23,482 nucleotides of DNA, from positions 1-23,482 of the forward strand of contig CAYRGZ010000024.1 of assembly GCA_964423785.1 (NCBI GenBank), read 5' to 3'. Below the pieces are notes generated by a model, which ran no database searches, was not told where the DNA came from, and worked only from the letters and a program-made list of their open reading frames with translations. The stretch comes from S012-135 sp964423785. Lineage in GTDB: Bacteria; Desulfobacterota; Desulfobulbia; Desulfobulbales; S012-135. How positions within the stretch are numbered: the first letter of the stretch is position 1; every line of letters starts with the position of its first letter. This document shows, one piece after another, positions 6,843-14,547 of this stretch. The position numbers and the translations under genes were made by a program.

Positions 6843-8128
6843 CCGGCTGGGATATCCTGTTCACCGACGGCCTCATCCTGCCGGCCGCGGGAGCCACCCC
6901 CTTTCACGGCTTTCTCGCCGTGGCCGGCGACCGCATCGTGGCCCTCGGTCCCGGACCGACGCCGGCCGATATCCCGCCAGTCCGGCGAACCATCGACGCC
7001 GACGGGCTTCTCCTCATGCCGGGCCTGGTCAACTGTCACTCCCACGCCGCCATGACCTTGTTCCGCGGCCTAGCCGACGACCTGCCGCTCGATGTCTGGC
7101 TGCGGGAACATATCTTTCCCACCGAGGCCCGCTGCGTGACCCCGGAGATGGTCTACTGGTGTAGCCTGCTGGCCGCAGCCGAAATGCTGCTTTCCGGCAC
7201 CACCACGGTGGCAGACGGCTATTTCTACGAGGATGAAGCGGCGCGCGCCTTCATCGACAGCGGCCTGCGGGCCGTGGTGGCGCAGGGGGTGATCGACTTT
7301 CCCGCCCCCGGCGTTCCCGATCCGACAGCGGCGGTGGAGCACGCCGCAGATTTCCTCGACCGATGGCAAGACGCCCACCCGCGCATCACGCCGGCCATCT
7401 TCTGCCACTCCCCCTACACCTGCAGCGCCGACACCCTGGTGCGGGCCAAGGAAGCAGCCCGCCAGCGCGGCCGCCTTCTCTTCATCCACGTGGCCGAGAC
7501 CGCAGACGAGGTCCGCCAATGCCGCGAGCAGCACGGCAAATCACCGGTGGCCTACCTGGACGAACTCGGCATTCTCGACCCAGCCACTCCTTGCGTCCAC
7601 TGCGTCCATGTCGACAAGGCCGACATCGACATCTTGCGGCGAAGCGGCGCCGCGGTGGTCTCCTGTCCGGAGAGCAACATGAAACTCGCCAGCGGCATCG
7701 CCCCTCTACCGGAACTCACCGGCATCCGACGCGGGCTCGGCACCGACTCTGCCGCCTCCAACAACGATCTCGATCTGTTCGGGGAAATGGATAGCTGCGC
7801 GAAACTGCACAAGGTGGTGACGGGCGACCCTACTGTACTCCCGGCCGCCGAGGTACTGGGCATGGCAACGGCGGGCGGCGCCGACGTCCTGGGCATGGCG
7901 GGCGATATCGGCCGGCTGGCCGAGGGTTACAAGGCGGATATCACGGCGGTCGATCTACGCCGGCCCCATCTCGTCCCCTTCCATTCGCCGGATCTCCTCG
8001 TCTACGCGGCCCGGGGTGCCGACGTGACCTTCGTCGTGGTGGACGGCCGCCTGGTGGTGGAGGAAGGCCGGCTTACCACCATCGATCTCACCGAGGTCAT
8101 GGCCCAGGTCCAAGCCCTGGCGCGGTAG
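6839..8128 (+). CDS. mtaD: S-adenosylhomocysteine / 5'-methylthioadenosine deaminase (amidohydrolase)
   Basis: A 429-residue TIM-barrel amidohydrolase. HSH (His67, His69) after PGLVNC, then HVAE (His217, Glu220), the HCVHV segment (His254) and GTDSAASNNDLD (Asp303) supply the metal and catalytic residues. HSPYTCS (190-196) is typical of the MtaD/SAH deaminase branch. The enzyme deaminates S-adenosylhomocysteine to S-inosylhomocysteine, or methylthioadenosine to methylthioinosine, as part of the recycling of S-adenosylmethionine by-products. Exact substrate preference cannot be read from the sequence, and a guanine or other aminohydrolase is a less likely alternative. The start overlaps the ferredoxin stop (ATGA). 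It is the last gene of the operon; no T-run terminator was found after it. Confidence 0.88.
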   Translation: MTGWDILFTDGLILPAAGATPFHGFLAVAGDRIVALGPGPTPADIPPVRRTIDADGLLLMPGLVNCHSHAAMTLFRGLADDLPLDVWLREHIFPTEARCVTPEMVYWCSLLAAAEMLLSGTTTVADGYFYEDEAARAFIDSGLRAVVAQGVIDFPAPGVPDPTAAVEHAADFLDRWQDAHPRITPAIFCHSPYTCSADTLVRAKEAARQRGRLLFIHVAETADEVRQCREQHGKSPVAYLDELGILDPATPCVHCVHVDKADIDILRRSGAAVVSCPESNMKLASGIAPLPELTGIRRGLGTDSAASNNDLDLFGEMDSCAKLHKVVTGDPTVLPAAEVLGMATAGGADVLGMAGDIGRLAEGYKADITAVDLRRPHLVPFHSPDLLVYAARGADVTFVVVDGRLVVEEGRLTTIDLTEVMAQVQALAR

Positions 8129-8172
8129 CACCATCCTTGGAGCAATCACCCGGCGGCATGGCCGCTCAGGCA

Positions 8173-8224
8173 ACCGCATATCCGGCCCCCAAGGGGAGGC
8201 TTGCGGTGATGTCGGGGCTCCCCG
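8173..8224. repeat. GC-rich inverted repeats between convergent genes
   Basis: ACCGCA (8173-8178) is complementary to TGCGGT (8202-8207), with CCCC-AA-GGGG inside. CGGGG (8213-8217) and CCCCG (8220-8224) form another tight palindrome. The region lies between the deaminase gene and the end of the JetD-like pseudogene, which converge. It may serve as a T-less, structure-based transcript end for either strand. Confidence 0.4.
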
Positions 8225-8280
8225 TGATCAGTTGTCATCGTGCATTCCCTATGCAGGGATACGCCAGCCACCATGGGCAA

Positions 8281-9428
8281 TCAATCCCGCCGGCCCAGGA
8301 GCACCTCCTGCTCCAGGCCGGCACCGCAGGTTTCGAGCAGTTCGGCGAGCCTCTCCACCTAGGAGTTGCCGCAAGCGCGCAGCCGCGCCAGGACCTCCGT
8401 CTGACCGGCGAGCAGGGCGGGCTTGCCGAACCGGCGTAGGAGATCCTCGAGATCGGGGGGCACGTACAAGACCGCCCGGCTCCCCAGCACGGCCTCAAGC
8501 CGCAGATATTCCGAGAGGCCGACGGGATCGTAGTCGCCGAGGTGGAAGACCGTGGTCCGCGCCATGCCGGGCGAAGCGAGCCAGCCGAGGACCAGGTTCG
8601 AGAGCCGGCCGCCGGCATAGACGGCAAGGTCCAGGGCGAGGCCGATCCGTTCGACATGCCAGAAGACCTCGAGATTCTCGACCGTGGCCAGCCGGCCCTC
8701 GAAGCTCCAGGAAAACGGCTGCTGATCCAGGCGGAGGGCGGCGACGCCGGCGACGGGTGAGATCGGCGACCGGCAGCGTCGCGCCTGTGTCGGCGGCTGT
8801 GAGGCGCGCCCTTCCGAAACCGCGCAGGAGTACCGGTTCGGCCCCGGTAGGGCCGGCGGCCTTGGCGTCCCGTCGCGTCAGAACCGCCTCCAGCCGGGAC
8901 AAGCCCGGCTCGGGGATGGCCACAGGAGCGTCCTCCGAGGCGAACACGGCCGGAAACAGGCTCCGGGCAAAGGCGAGCAGGGTGGCCGGCTCGCGCACCA
9001 CCACCCGCCGGGCGGATACGCTCCATCACCTCGCTGATCTCGCCCAGGATCCTGGTGAGCATCCGGTCCCCGCCCTGGTCCAGGGCCGCGGCGAGTTCGC
9101 CGGACAACCGTTCGAGATCGGCCAGGTAGGCCTGAATGATCTCGACGCTGGTGAGCCGATGGCAGCGGAGGAGATAGGCGAGCAGTCCAGCCACCGGCCG
9201 GGTCATCTCGTAGGTAGCCGTCGCGCCGGGTGCCGGCTCCAGAAACCCCAGTCGTTCGAGCTGCTCCACCACTCGGTGGGGCGAGGGATCGGCGGGCTTT
9301 TGGTGCCGGAGGACCAGGGCCTCCAGTTCCGCGTCGGTGAGGCCGGCGGACCGGTAGAACAGATCGGTGAGCAGGCCGCTGTGCTCGGCGGCGAACCGGA
9401 AGAAGGAAAGCGGGCTTATCTCCGCCAT
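8281..9428 (-). pseudogene. JetD-like (DUF2220/Toprim) gene broken by two frameshifts and an amber stop
   Basis: Joining three minus-strand frames gives one coherent protein of about 380 residues. From 9428 to ~9015: an N-terminal helical/winged-helix-like part (MAEISPLSFFRF start). From ~9014 to ~8765: VREPATLLAFARSLFP onward. From ~8764 to 8281: the C-terminal part, with TVENLEVF (Toprim Glu), AVYAGGRLSN, HLGDYDPVG (Toprim DxD) and, after an in-frame TAG at 8361-8359, GLEQEVLL before the final TGA. The C-terminal part resembles the Toprim nuclease subunit JetD/MksG of Wadjet/MksBEFG systems. The N-terminal part does not match JetD, and I do not recognise it. Each frameshift needs one extra base. 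It starts 25 bases after guaA. No jetA, jetB or jetC is present. Sequencing error could explain the frameshifts but less easily the amber. Confidence 0.62.
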
Positions 9429-9453
9429 GATCCCGGCCCGAATACGGGGAGCC

Positions 9454-11007
9454 TCACTCCCATTCGATGGTGGCGGGCGGCTTCGAGGAGATATCGTAGA
9501 CCACCCGGTTGACGCCGCGCACCTCGTTGATGATCCGGCTCGAAATGCGACCCAAGAGGTCGTAGGGGAGACGGCTCCAGTCGGCGGTCATCGCATCGAC
9601 GGAATCGACGCAGCGCAAGGCGATCACGTGCTCGTAGGTGCGCTCGTCGCCCATCACGCCGACGGTCTGGATCGGCAGCAGCACGGCGAACGACTGCCAG
9701 ACCTTGCGGTAGTATCCCGCCTTCTTCATCTCCTCCAACACGATCACATCCGCCTGCCGCAGAATGGCAAGCCGCTCGGCGGTGATCTCGCCGATGATGC
9801 GGATAGCCAGACCGGGACCGGGGAAGGGCTGGCGATAGACCGCCTCCTCCGGCAGACCGAGTTCGAGCCCCAGGGCCCGGACCTCGTCCTTGAACAGTTC
9901 CCGCAGCGGCTCGATGAGTTCCATCTGCATGTGCTCCGGCAAGCCGCCGACATTGTGGTGCGACTTGATCACCGCCGACGGGCCCTTGAAGGAGACGCTC
10001 TCGATGACGTCCGGATACAAGGTGCCCTGGGCCAGGAAGCGGACCGCGCCGATCTTGACGGCCTCCTGCTCGAAGATTTCGATGAAGCCGTAGCCGATCC
10101 GCTTGCGCTTCTCCTCCGGGTCCTTCACCCCGGCGAGCCGGTCGAGGAAATAGGCCGAGGCATCGACGTGGACGACGTTGAGTCCGGTCTTCTCCCGGAA
10201 GAAGCGCAACACGCTCTCCGTCTCGCCGGTGCGCATGAAGCCGTTGTCCACGAAGATACAGGTGAGCTGGTCGCCCACCGCCCGATGAACCAGGGCGGCG
10301 GTCACCGACGAATCCACCCCGCCCGACAGGGCGCAGATCACCCGCTCGTCGCCGACCCGCGCCTTGATGTCGGCCACGGTGGATTCGATGAAGTTGCGCA
10401 TCGTCCAGGTTGGCTCGCACCCGCAGATACCGAAGACGAAATTACGCAGCACGTCGGTGCCGATCAGGGTATGGGCGACCTCGGGGTGGAACTGCACCCC
10501 GAACAGCGGCCGTTCCCGATGGCGGATGGCGGCCATGGGCGAATGCTCGCTGGTGGCGGTGACCACAAAATCCGGTGCCAACTCCTCGATCCGGTCACCG
10601 TGGCTCATCCACACCTGGTACTCGGCCTGGCCCCGTTCGAGGCCGGCAAAGAGTCCCGTACCGTCCTCCACCGCAAGCAGCGCCTTGCCGAACTCCCGCT
10701 TGGCCGCCTTCTCCACCCGGCCGCCGAGCTGGAGGGTCATGAGCTGGGCCCCGTAACAGATACCGAGCACCGGCAGGCCGAGTTCGAAGATGCCGGGATC
10801 GCTCTTGGGGGCATCGGCATCGTAGACGCTGGACGGGCCGCCGGAAAGCACGATGCCCTTGGGCGCCATGGCCCGGATGGTATCGAGATCGAGATTGAAC
10901 GGGTGGATCTCGCAATAGACCTTCTGCTCACGAATACGACGGGCGATGAGCTGGGTGGTCTGGGAACCGAAATCGAGAATGAGGATTTTTTCGCTGTGGA
11001 TGTCCAT
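9454..11007 (-). CDS. guaA: GMP synthase (glutamine-hydrolysing)
   Basis: This enzyme aminates XMP to GMP using glutamine and ATP, the last step of de novo GMP synthesis. The protein is 517 residues, close to the usual ~520. The N-terminal class I amidotransferase has Cys84 in GICYGAQ and the His174/Glu176 pair in FHPEV. The ATP pyrophosphatase domain has the PP-loop SGGVDSS (228-234). The C-terminal dimerisation domain ends in the conserved PPATIEWE. A GAGG motif lies about 10 bases before the ATG. It follows guaB by 29 bases on the same strand, so the two steps from IMP to GMP are probably co-transcribed. Confidence 0.98.
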   Translation of the reverse strand: MDIHSEKILILDFGSQTTQLIARRIREQKVYCEIHPFNLDLDTIRAMAPKGIVLSGGPSSVYDADAPKSDPGIFELGLPVLGICYGAQLMTLQLGGRVEKAAKREFGKALLAVEDGTGLFAGLERGQAEYQVWMSHGDRIEELAPDFVVTATSEHSPMAAIRHRERPLFGVQFHPEVAHTLIGTDVLRNFVFGICGCEPTWTMRNFIESTVADIKARVGDERVICALSGGVDSSVTAALVHRAVGDQLTCIFVDNGFMRTGETESVLRFFREKTGLNVVHVDASAYFLDRLAGVKDPEEKRKRIGYGFIEIFEQEAVKIGAVRFLAQGTLYPDVIESVSFKGPSAVIKSHHNVGGLPEHMQMELIEPLRELFKDEVRALGLELGLPEEAVYRQPFPGPGLAIRIIGEITAERLAILRQADVIVLEEMKKAGYYRKVWQSFAVLLPIQTVGVMGDERTYEHVIALRCVDSVDAMTADWSRLPYDLLGRISSRIINEVRGVNRVVYDISSKPPATIEWE

Positions 11008-11036
11008 GATGGTCTCGCCTCAAGTAGTATCGTCTA

Positions 11037-12497
11037 TCAGCCCAGCCGGTAGTTGGGGGCTTCCTTGGTGATGATTACGTCGTGCACGTGACTCTCTTTG
11101 AGGCCGGCGGGGGTGATGCGCACGAACCGCGCCTTTTCTCGCAGTTCCTCGATGGTGTGGGCGCCGACGTAGCCCATGCCGCTGCGCAACCCTCCCAGGA
11201 GTTGGAAGATCATGTCGGAAAGCGGCCCCCGGTAGGGAACCTTGCCCTCGATCCCCTCGGGCACCAGTTTGGCGGGACTGTCGGCCTCGTCCTGGAAATA
11301 GCGGTCGCTGGAGCCCTTCTTCATGGCGCTCAGCGAGCCCATGCCCCGGTACCCCTTGTAGGTACGTCCCTGGTAGAGGAAGGTCTCGCCCGGCGCCTCG
11401 TCGGTGCCGGCGAACAGGCTGCCGATCATGACCGAGTGGGCGCCGCCGCCGATCGCCTTGGTGATGTCACCGGAAAACTTGATACCCCCGTCGGCGATCA
11501 CCGGCACCCCGTACTGGTCGGCGATCTTGGCGCAACTGTTGATGGCGGTCATCTGGGGGACCCCGACCCCGGCAACAATACGGGTCGTGCAGATGGAGCC
11601 GGGACCGACTCCCACCTTGATCCCGTCGGCACCCGCCTTGATGAGGTCCTCGGCCGCCTCGGCGGTGGCGATGTTGCCGGCGATGACCTGCAGGTCGGGG
11701 AAGGCGCCTTTGACCCGCTCCACGGCCCGGATGATGTTGCGCGAATGGCCGTGGGCCGAATCGAGGACCACCACGTCCACCCCGGCCTTGACGAGGCGTT
11801 CCACGTGATCGAGGCCGGTATTGACACCGATGGCGGCGCCCACCAGCAACCGACCGAGGGAATCCTTGGCGGCCCGCGGATACTTGCGGATCTTCTCGAT
11901 GTCCTTGATGGTGATGAGACCCTTGAGATTCCCCTTGCCGTCCACCACCAGCAGTTTTTCGATCCGGTGTTTGTGCAAGAGCGCCTTGGATTCCTCCAGG
12001 GTGATGCCCACCGGTGCGGTGACCAGGTTTTCACTGGTCATCACCTCCCGCACCTTGATGGAGAGATCGGTGATGAAACGCAGGTCCCGGTTGGTGACGA
12101 TGCCCACCAACCGCGCTCCCCGCAGCACCGGCACGCCGGAGATCCTGTACGAGCGCATGAGTTCCATCACCTCGCCCACCGTCTGATCCTCCTCGACGGT
12201 GATCGGATCGACGATCATGCCGGACTCGGACTTCTTCACCTTGGTGACCTCGAGGACCTGCTCATCCTCGCTCATGTTCTTGTGGATGATACCGATGCCG
12301 CCCTCCCGGGCCATGGTGATGGCGGTGCGATGCTCGGTAACCGTGTCCATGGCGGCACTGACCAGCGGGATATTGAGCTGGATCGTCCGGGTCAAGCGGG
12401 TGGCAAGATCAACCTCGGCCGGCAACACGTCGGACGCCGCCGGCAGCAACAAAAGATCATCGAAAGTGAGACCGTATTCTATATTCTTTTCCAACAT
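11037..12497 (-). CDS. guaB: IMP dehydrogenase
   Basis: This enzyme oxidises IMP to XMP with NAD+, the committed step to guanine nucleotides. The protein is 486 residues. The barrel is interrupted by a Bateman domain with two CBS repeats (~90-205, around VTNRDLRF and LKGLITIKDIEK). The active-site loop GPGSICTTRIVAGVGVPQ carries the catalytic Cys, with the flap residues RYFQ further on. The frame is open upstream to 12614, but the ATG at 12497 has a perfect AAGGAGG at seven bases and starts at MLEKNIEYGLTFDDLLL, the family N-terminus. It is the first gene of the guaB-guaA unit, divergent from yciO. Confidence 0.98.
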   Translation of the reverse strand: MLEKNIEYGLTFDDLLLLPAASDVLPAEVDLATRLTRTIQLNIPLVSAAMDTVTEHRTAITMAREGGIGIIHKNMSEDEQVLEVTKVKKSESGMIVDPITVEEDQTVGEVMELMRSYRISGVPVLRGARLVGIVTNRDLRFITDLSIKVREVMTSENLVTAPVGITLEESKALLHKHRIEKLLVVDGKGNLKGLITIKDIEKIRKYPRAAKDSLGRLLVGAAIGVNTGLDHVERLVKAGVDVVVLDSAHGHSRNIIRAVERVKGAFPDLQVIAGNIATAEAAEDLIKAGADGIKVGVGPGSICTTRIVAGVGVPQMTAINSCAKIADQYGVPVIADGGIKFSGDITKAIGGGAHSVMIGSLFAGTDEAPGETFLYQGRTYKGYRGMGSLSAMKKGSSDRYFQDEADSPAKLVPEGIEGKVPYRGPLSDMIFQLLGGLRSGMGYVGAHTIEELREKARFVRITPAGLKESHVHDVIITKEAPNYRLG

Positions 12498-12571
12498 CGT
12501 TGCCTCCTTGGGGAACTTCCCCTGCAGCACCATCGTTTTGCCATTGCACGACGGTGGGTTCTGGGCTATGT

Positions 12572-12592
12572 TGACCGCCGTACAAGCGGTCA
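12572..12592. promoter_or_regulatory. inverted repeat, possible operator between guaB and yciO
   Basis: TGACCGC (12572-12578) and GCGGTCA (12586-12592) are perfect inverted arms with a seven-base spacer. They lie in the only non-coding gap between the divergent genes guaB (starts 12497) and yciO (starts 12665). Such spacing suits a dimeric regulator. The regulator is unknown, and no strong promoter was identified on either side. Confidence 0.4.
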
Positions 12593-12664
12593 CAGGGCAC
12601 TGCATCCGAATCATTGGTGCGCGTACTCCGCGCGCGGCCCCGTTCCCGTCAGCATCACCCCATC

Positions 12665-13276
12665 ATGCTTGTCGCCATCAATCCCGACAATCCCCAGGCC
12701 CGCCGCATCGCTCAAGTGGTCGACCGGCTGCGGCAGGGAGCCGTGATCTGCTATCCCACCGATACCGTCTACGGCATCGGCTGCGACATCTACAATCAAA
12801 AGGCGGTCAAGCGCATTTTTCAAATAAAAAAGAGGCCGAAACACAAACCGTTCAGTTTCATGTGTTCCAGCCTCAAGGACGTCAGCACCTATTGCCACGT
12901 CTCCAACCTGGCCTACCGGGTCCTGCGTAAACACCTGCCCGGCCCGTACACCTTCATCCTGCCGGCCATGAAGATCGTGCCCAAGATCATGATCACCAAG
13001 CAGAAGACCGTCGGCCTGCGGGTGCCGGACAACGCCATCTGCCGGGCCCTGGTCGAGGCACTCGGCAATCCCATCCTCACCACCAGCGCCCAAATCGACG
13101 CGGAAGACGACTATCCCCGCGAAGCCTTCCAGGTGGAAGAAATGCTCGGCAAGCAGGTGGATCTGGTCATCGACGGCGGCCCCCTCCTCTACCCGGAGCC
13201 GTCCACGGTGATCTCTCTGATCGGCGACACGCCCGAAATCATCCGCGAAGGCAAGGGCGCCATCGACATTTTCTGA
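12665..13276 (+). CDS. yciO: YciO-type Sua5/YrdC/TsaC-family protein
   Basis: A 203-residue protein of the Sua5/YrdC fold, whose best known members make threonylcarbamoyl-AMP for the t6A modification of tRNA. The start (INPDNPQARRI), CYPTDTVYGIGCDI (29-42), KRPKHKPFSFMCSSL, GPYTFILPA, VGLRVPD, TTSAQ and the ending QVDLVIDGG...PSTVISLIGD follow E. coli YciO closely in order and length. YciO has been regarded as distinct from TsaC in activity, so a role in t6A is possible but not assured. The frame is open back to 12614; the ATG at 12665 is chosen because homology starts there. The ribosome-binding site is weak. It converges with the HU gene, with only 10 bases between the stops and no terminator. 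Confidence 0.9.
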   Translation: MLVAINPDNPQARRIAQVVDRLRQGAVICYPTDTVYGIGCDIYNQKAVKRIFQIKKRPKHKPFSFMCSSLKDVSTYCHVSNLAYRVLRKHLPGPYTFILPAMKIVPKIMITKQKTVGLRVPDNAICRALVEALGNPILTTSAQIDAEDDYPREAFQVEEMLGKQVDLVIDGGPLLYPEPSTVISLIGDTPEIIREGKGAIDIF

Positions 13277-13286
13277 CACTTCCGCT

Positions 13287-13568
13287 TCATTTCTTCACCA
13301 GCGGTTCCTTGACGGCCTTGCTCATGGTGAAATGCAGATTCTTGCGGGCCGGAATCTCCATGATCTTGCCGGTGCGGGGATTCTTGGTCACCCGCGGCCG
13401 GCGCTCGCGCACTGCAAACGATCCAAACCCCCGAATTTCCACCCGCTGGCCATCGGCCAGGGCGGCGGCCATGGTCTCGAGGATGATGTCCACGGCCTGG
13501 GCAATATCTTTTTTCAGGTAACCATCCAAGCGGCTGGAAACCTGATTGACGAGATCGGCTTTCAACAT
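13287..13568 (-). CDS. HU/IHF-family DNA-binding protein
   Basis: A 93-residue nucleoid protein that bends DNA as a dimer. The N-terminal helices (MLKADLVNQVSSRL) and VEIRGFGSFAVRERRPRVTKNPRTGK (~43-68), including the beta-arm with the proline-containing NPRTG tip, are diagnostic. Its position after rpsA and sppA matches ihfB (himD) in many proteobacteria, so an IHF-beta role is plausible, but the sequence alone does not separate HU from IHF. GAAGG lies about 10 bases before the ATG. It is the last gene of the rpsA-sppA unit. Confidence 0.93.
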   Translation of the reverse strand: MLKADLVNQVSSRLDGYLKKDIAQAVDIILETMAAALADGQRVEIRGFGSFAVRERRPRVTKNPRTGKIMEIPARKNLHFTMSKAVKEPLVKK

Positions 13569-13611
13569 CGGTTATACACCTTCTTGGTCTGCCCCTGCGC
13601 AATGAGGGGGA

Positions 13612-14520
13612 TCAGGGTACGAGATAAGCCAGAAAAGGGAAGACCCGGCCACCACCGGAGAGCCATTGGGCCGCCTTGCCGGCCAACAACCGGGTGAAAT
13701 CCAACCCCTTGCCGGCGGGATAGATGAGTTCCGGTTCCTCGTCCTCGAGGCCGCCCAGCTTCGCAGCCTGGAAGGTGGCGTCGGAAAAGTTGCCGAGGGC
13801 GTCCACCAGTCCGAGCTCCAATGCCTGACGCCCGGAAAAGATGCGGCCGTCGGCCAAGGGCCGGACGGTATCGACGGCGAGGTTGCGGCGTTCGGCCACC
13901 GCCTCGATGAATTGGGCATGGACATCGTCCAGGACGCCCTGGAGCACGGCGCGCTCCGCTTCGGTGAGAGGGCGGTCCGGCGAACCGAGATCTTTCAGTT
14001 CCCCACTCTTGACCACCTCGCTCCGGTAGCCGATCTTGGCAAACAACTCGGAAAGATCGGCGAACCGGGCGATGACCCCGATAGAACCGGTCAGGGTGCC
14101 GGGGTTGGCGATGATCCGCCGCGCCCCGAGGGCGATGTAATAACCGCCGGAGGCGGCCACCGAGACCAGAGAGGCCACCACCGGTTTCACCGCGTCGGTC
14201 CGGCGAACCTCCCGGTAGATCTCCTGGGCCGCGCCCACCGCCCCACCGGGACTATCGATCCGAAGCACGATGGCCCGGACCGCGTCGTTGGTGCGGAAAT
14301 CCCGCAATACTTCAAGAATCTCCTCGGCCGCAAAAAGAGGGCCTTGGATCTCGACGACACCGACACCGACCGAAGGGAACAGATCGCCCCTCGACGGCCG
14401 GCCAATCATGATGGCAACGAAAACGACGACCCCGATCCAGAACGCCAGGAAGACACCACCCAGCACGAGACACCCCAAAAGAACGGGGTGCTCGTGCCGG
14501 AATGCCTTCTGGGCGGTCAT
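13612..14520 (-). CDS. sppA: signal peptide peptidase SppA (short, 36K type)
   Basis: A 302-residue membrane serine protease that degrades signal peptides left in the membrane after export. One transmembrane anchor lies at ~13-38, followed by the ClpP-like domain. The Ser/Lys dyad is Ser124 (AASGGYY) and Lys176 (SGELKDLGS), 52 residues apart, as in the Bacillus short SppA. RIDSPGG (~87-93) forms the oxyanion region. The length fits the short form rather than the ~600-residue E. coli form. The start lies 27 bases after the rpsA stop, with no evident Shine-Dalgarno; translation may be coupled to rpsA. Confidence 0.95.
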   Translation of the reverse strand: MTAQKAFRHEHPVLLGCLVLGGVFLAFWIGVVVFVAIMIGRPSRGDLFPSVGVGVVEIQGPLFAAEEILEVLRDFRTNDAVRAIVLRIDSPGGAVGAAQEIYREVRRTDAVKPVVASLVSVAASGGYYIALGARRIIANPGTLTGSIGVIARFADLSELFAKIGYRSEVVKSGELKDLGSPDRPLTEAERAVLQGVLDDVHAQFIEAVAERRNLAVDTVRPLADGRIFSGRQALELGLVDALGNFSDATFQAAKLGGLEDEEPELIYPAGKGLDFTRLLAGKAAQWLSGGGRVFPFLAYLVP

Positions 14521-14547
14521 GGCATAATCACATGCGTCGGAAGCGGA

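Noticed and set aside
8359..8361. Read-through of the amber codon in the JetD-like gene (for example pyrrolysine)
   Set aside because: Two independent frameshifts in the same gene make decay or sequence error the simpler explanation; no pyl genes are in the window.
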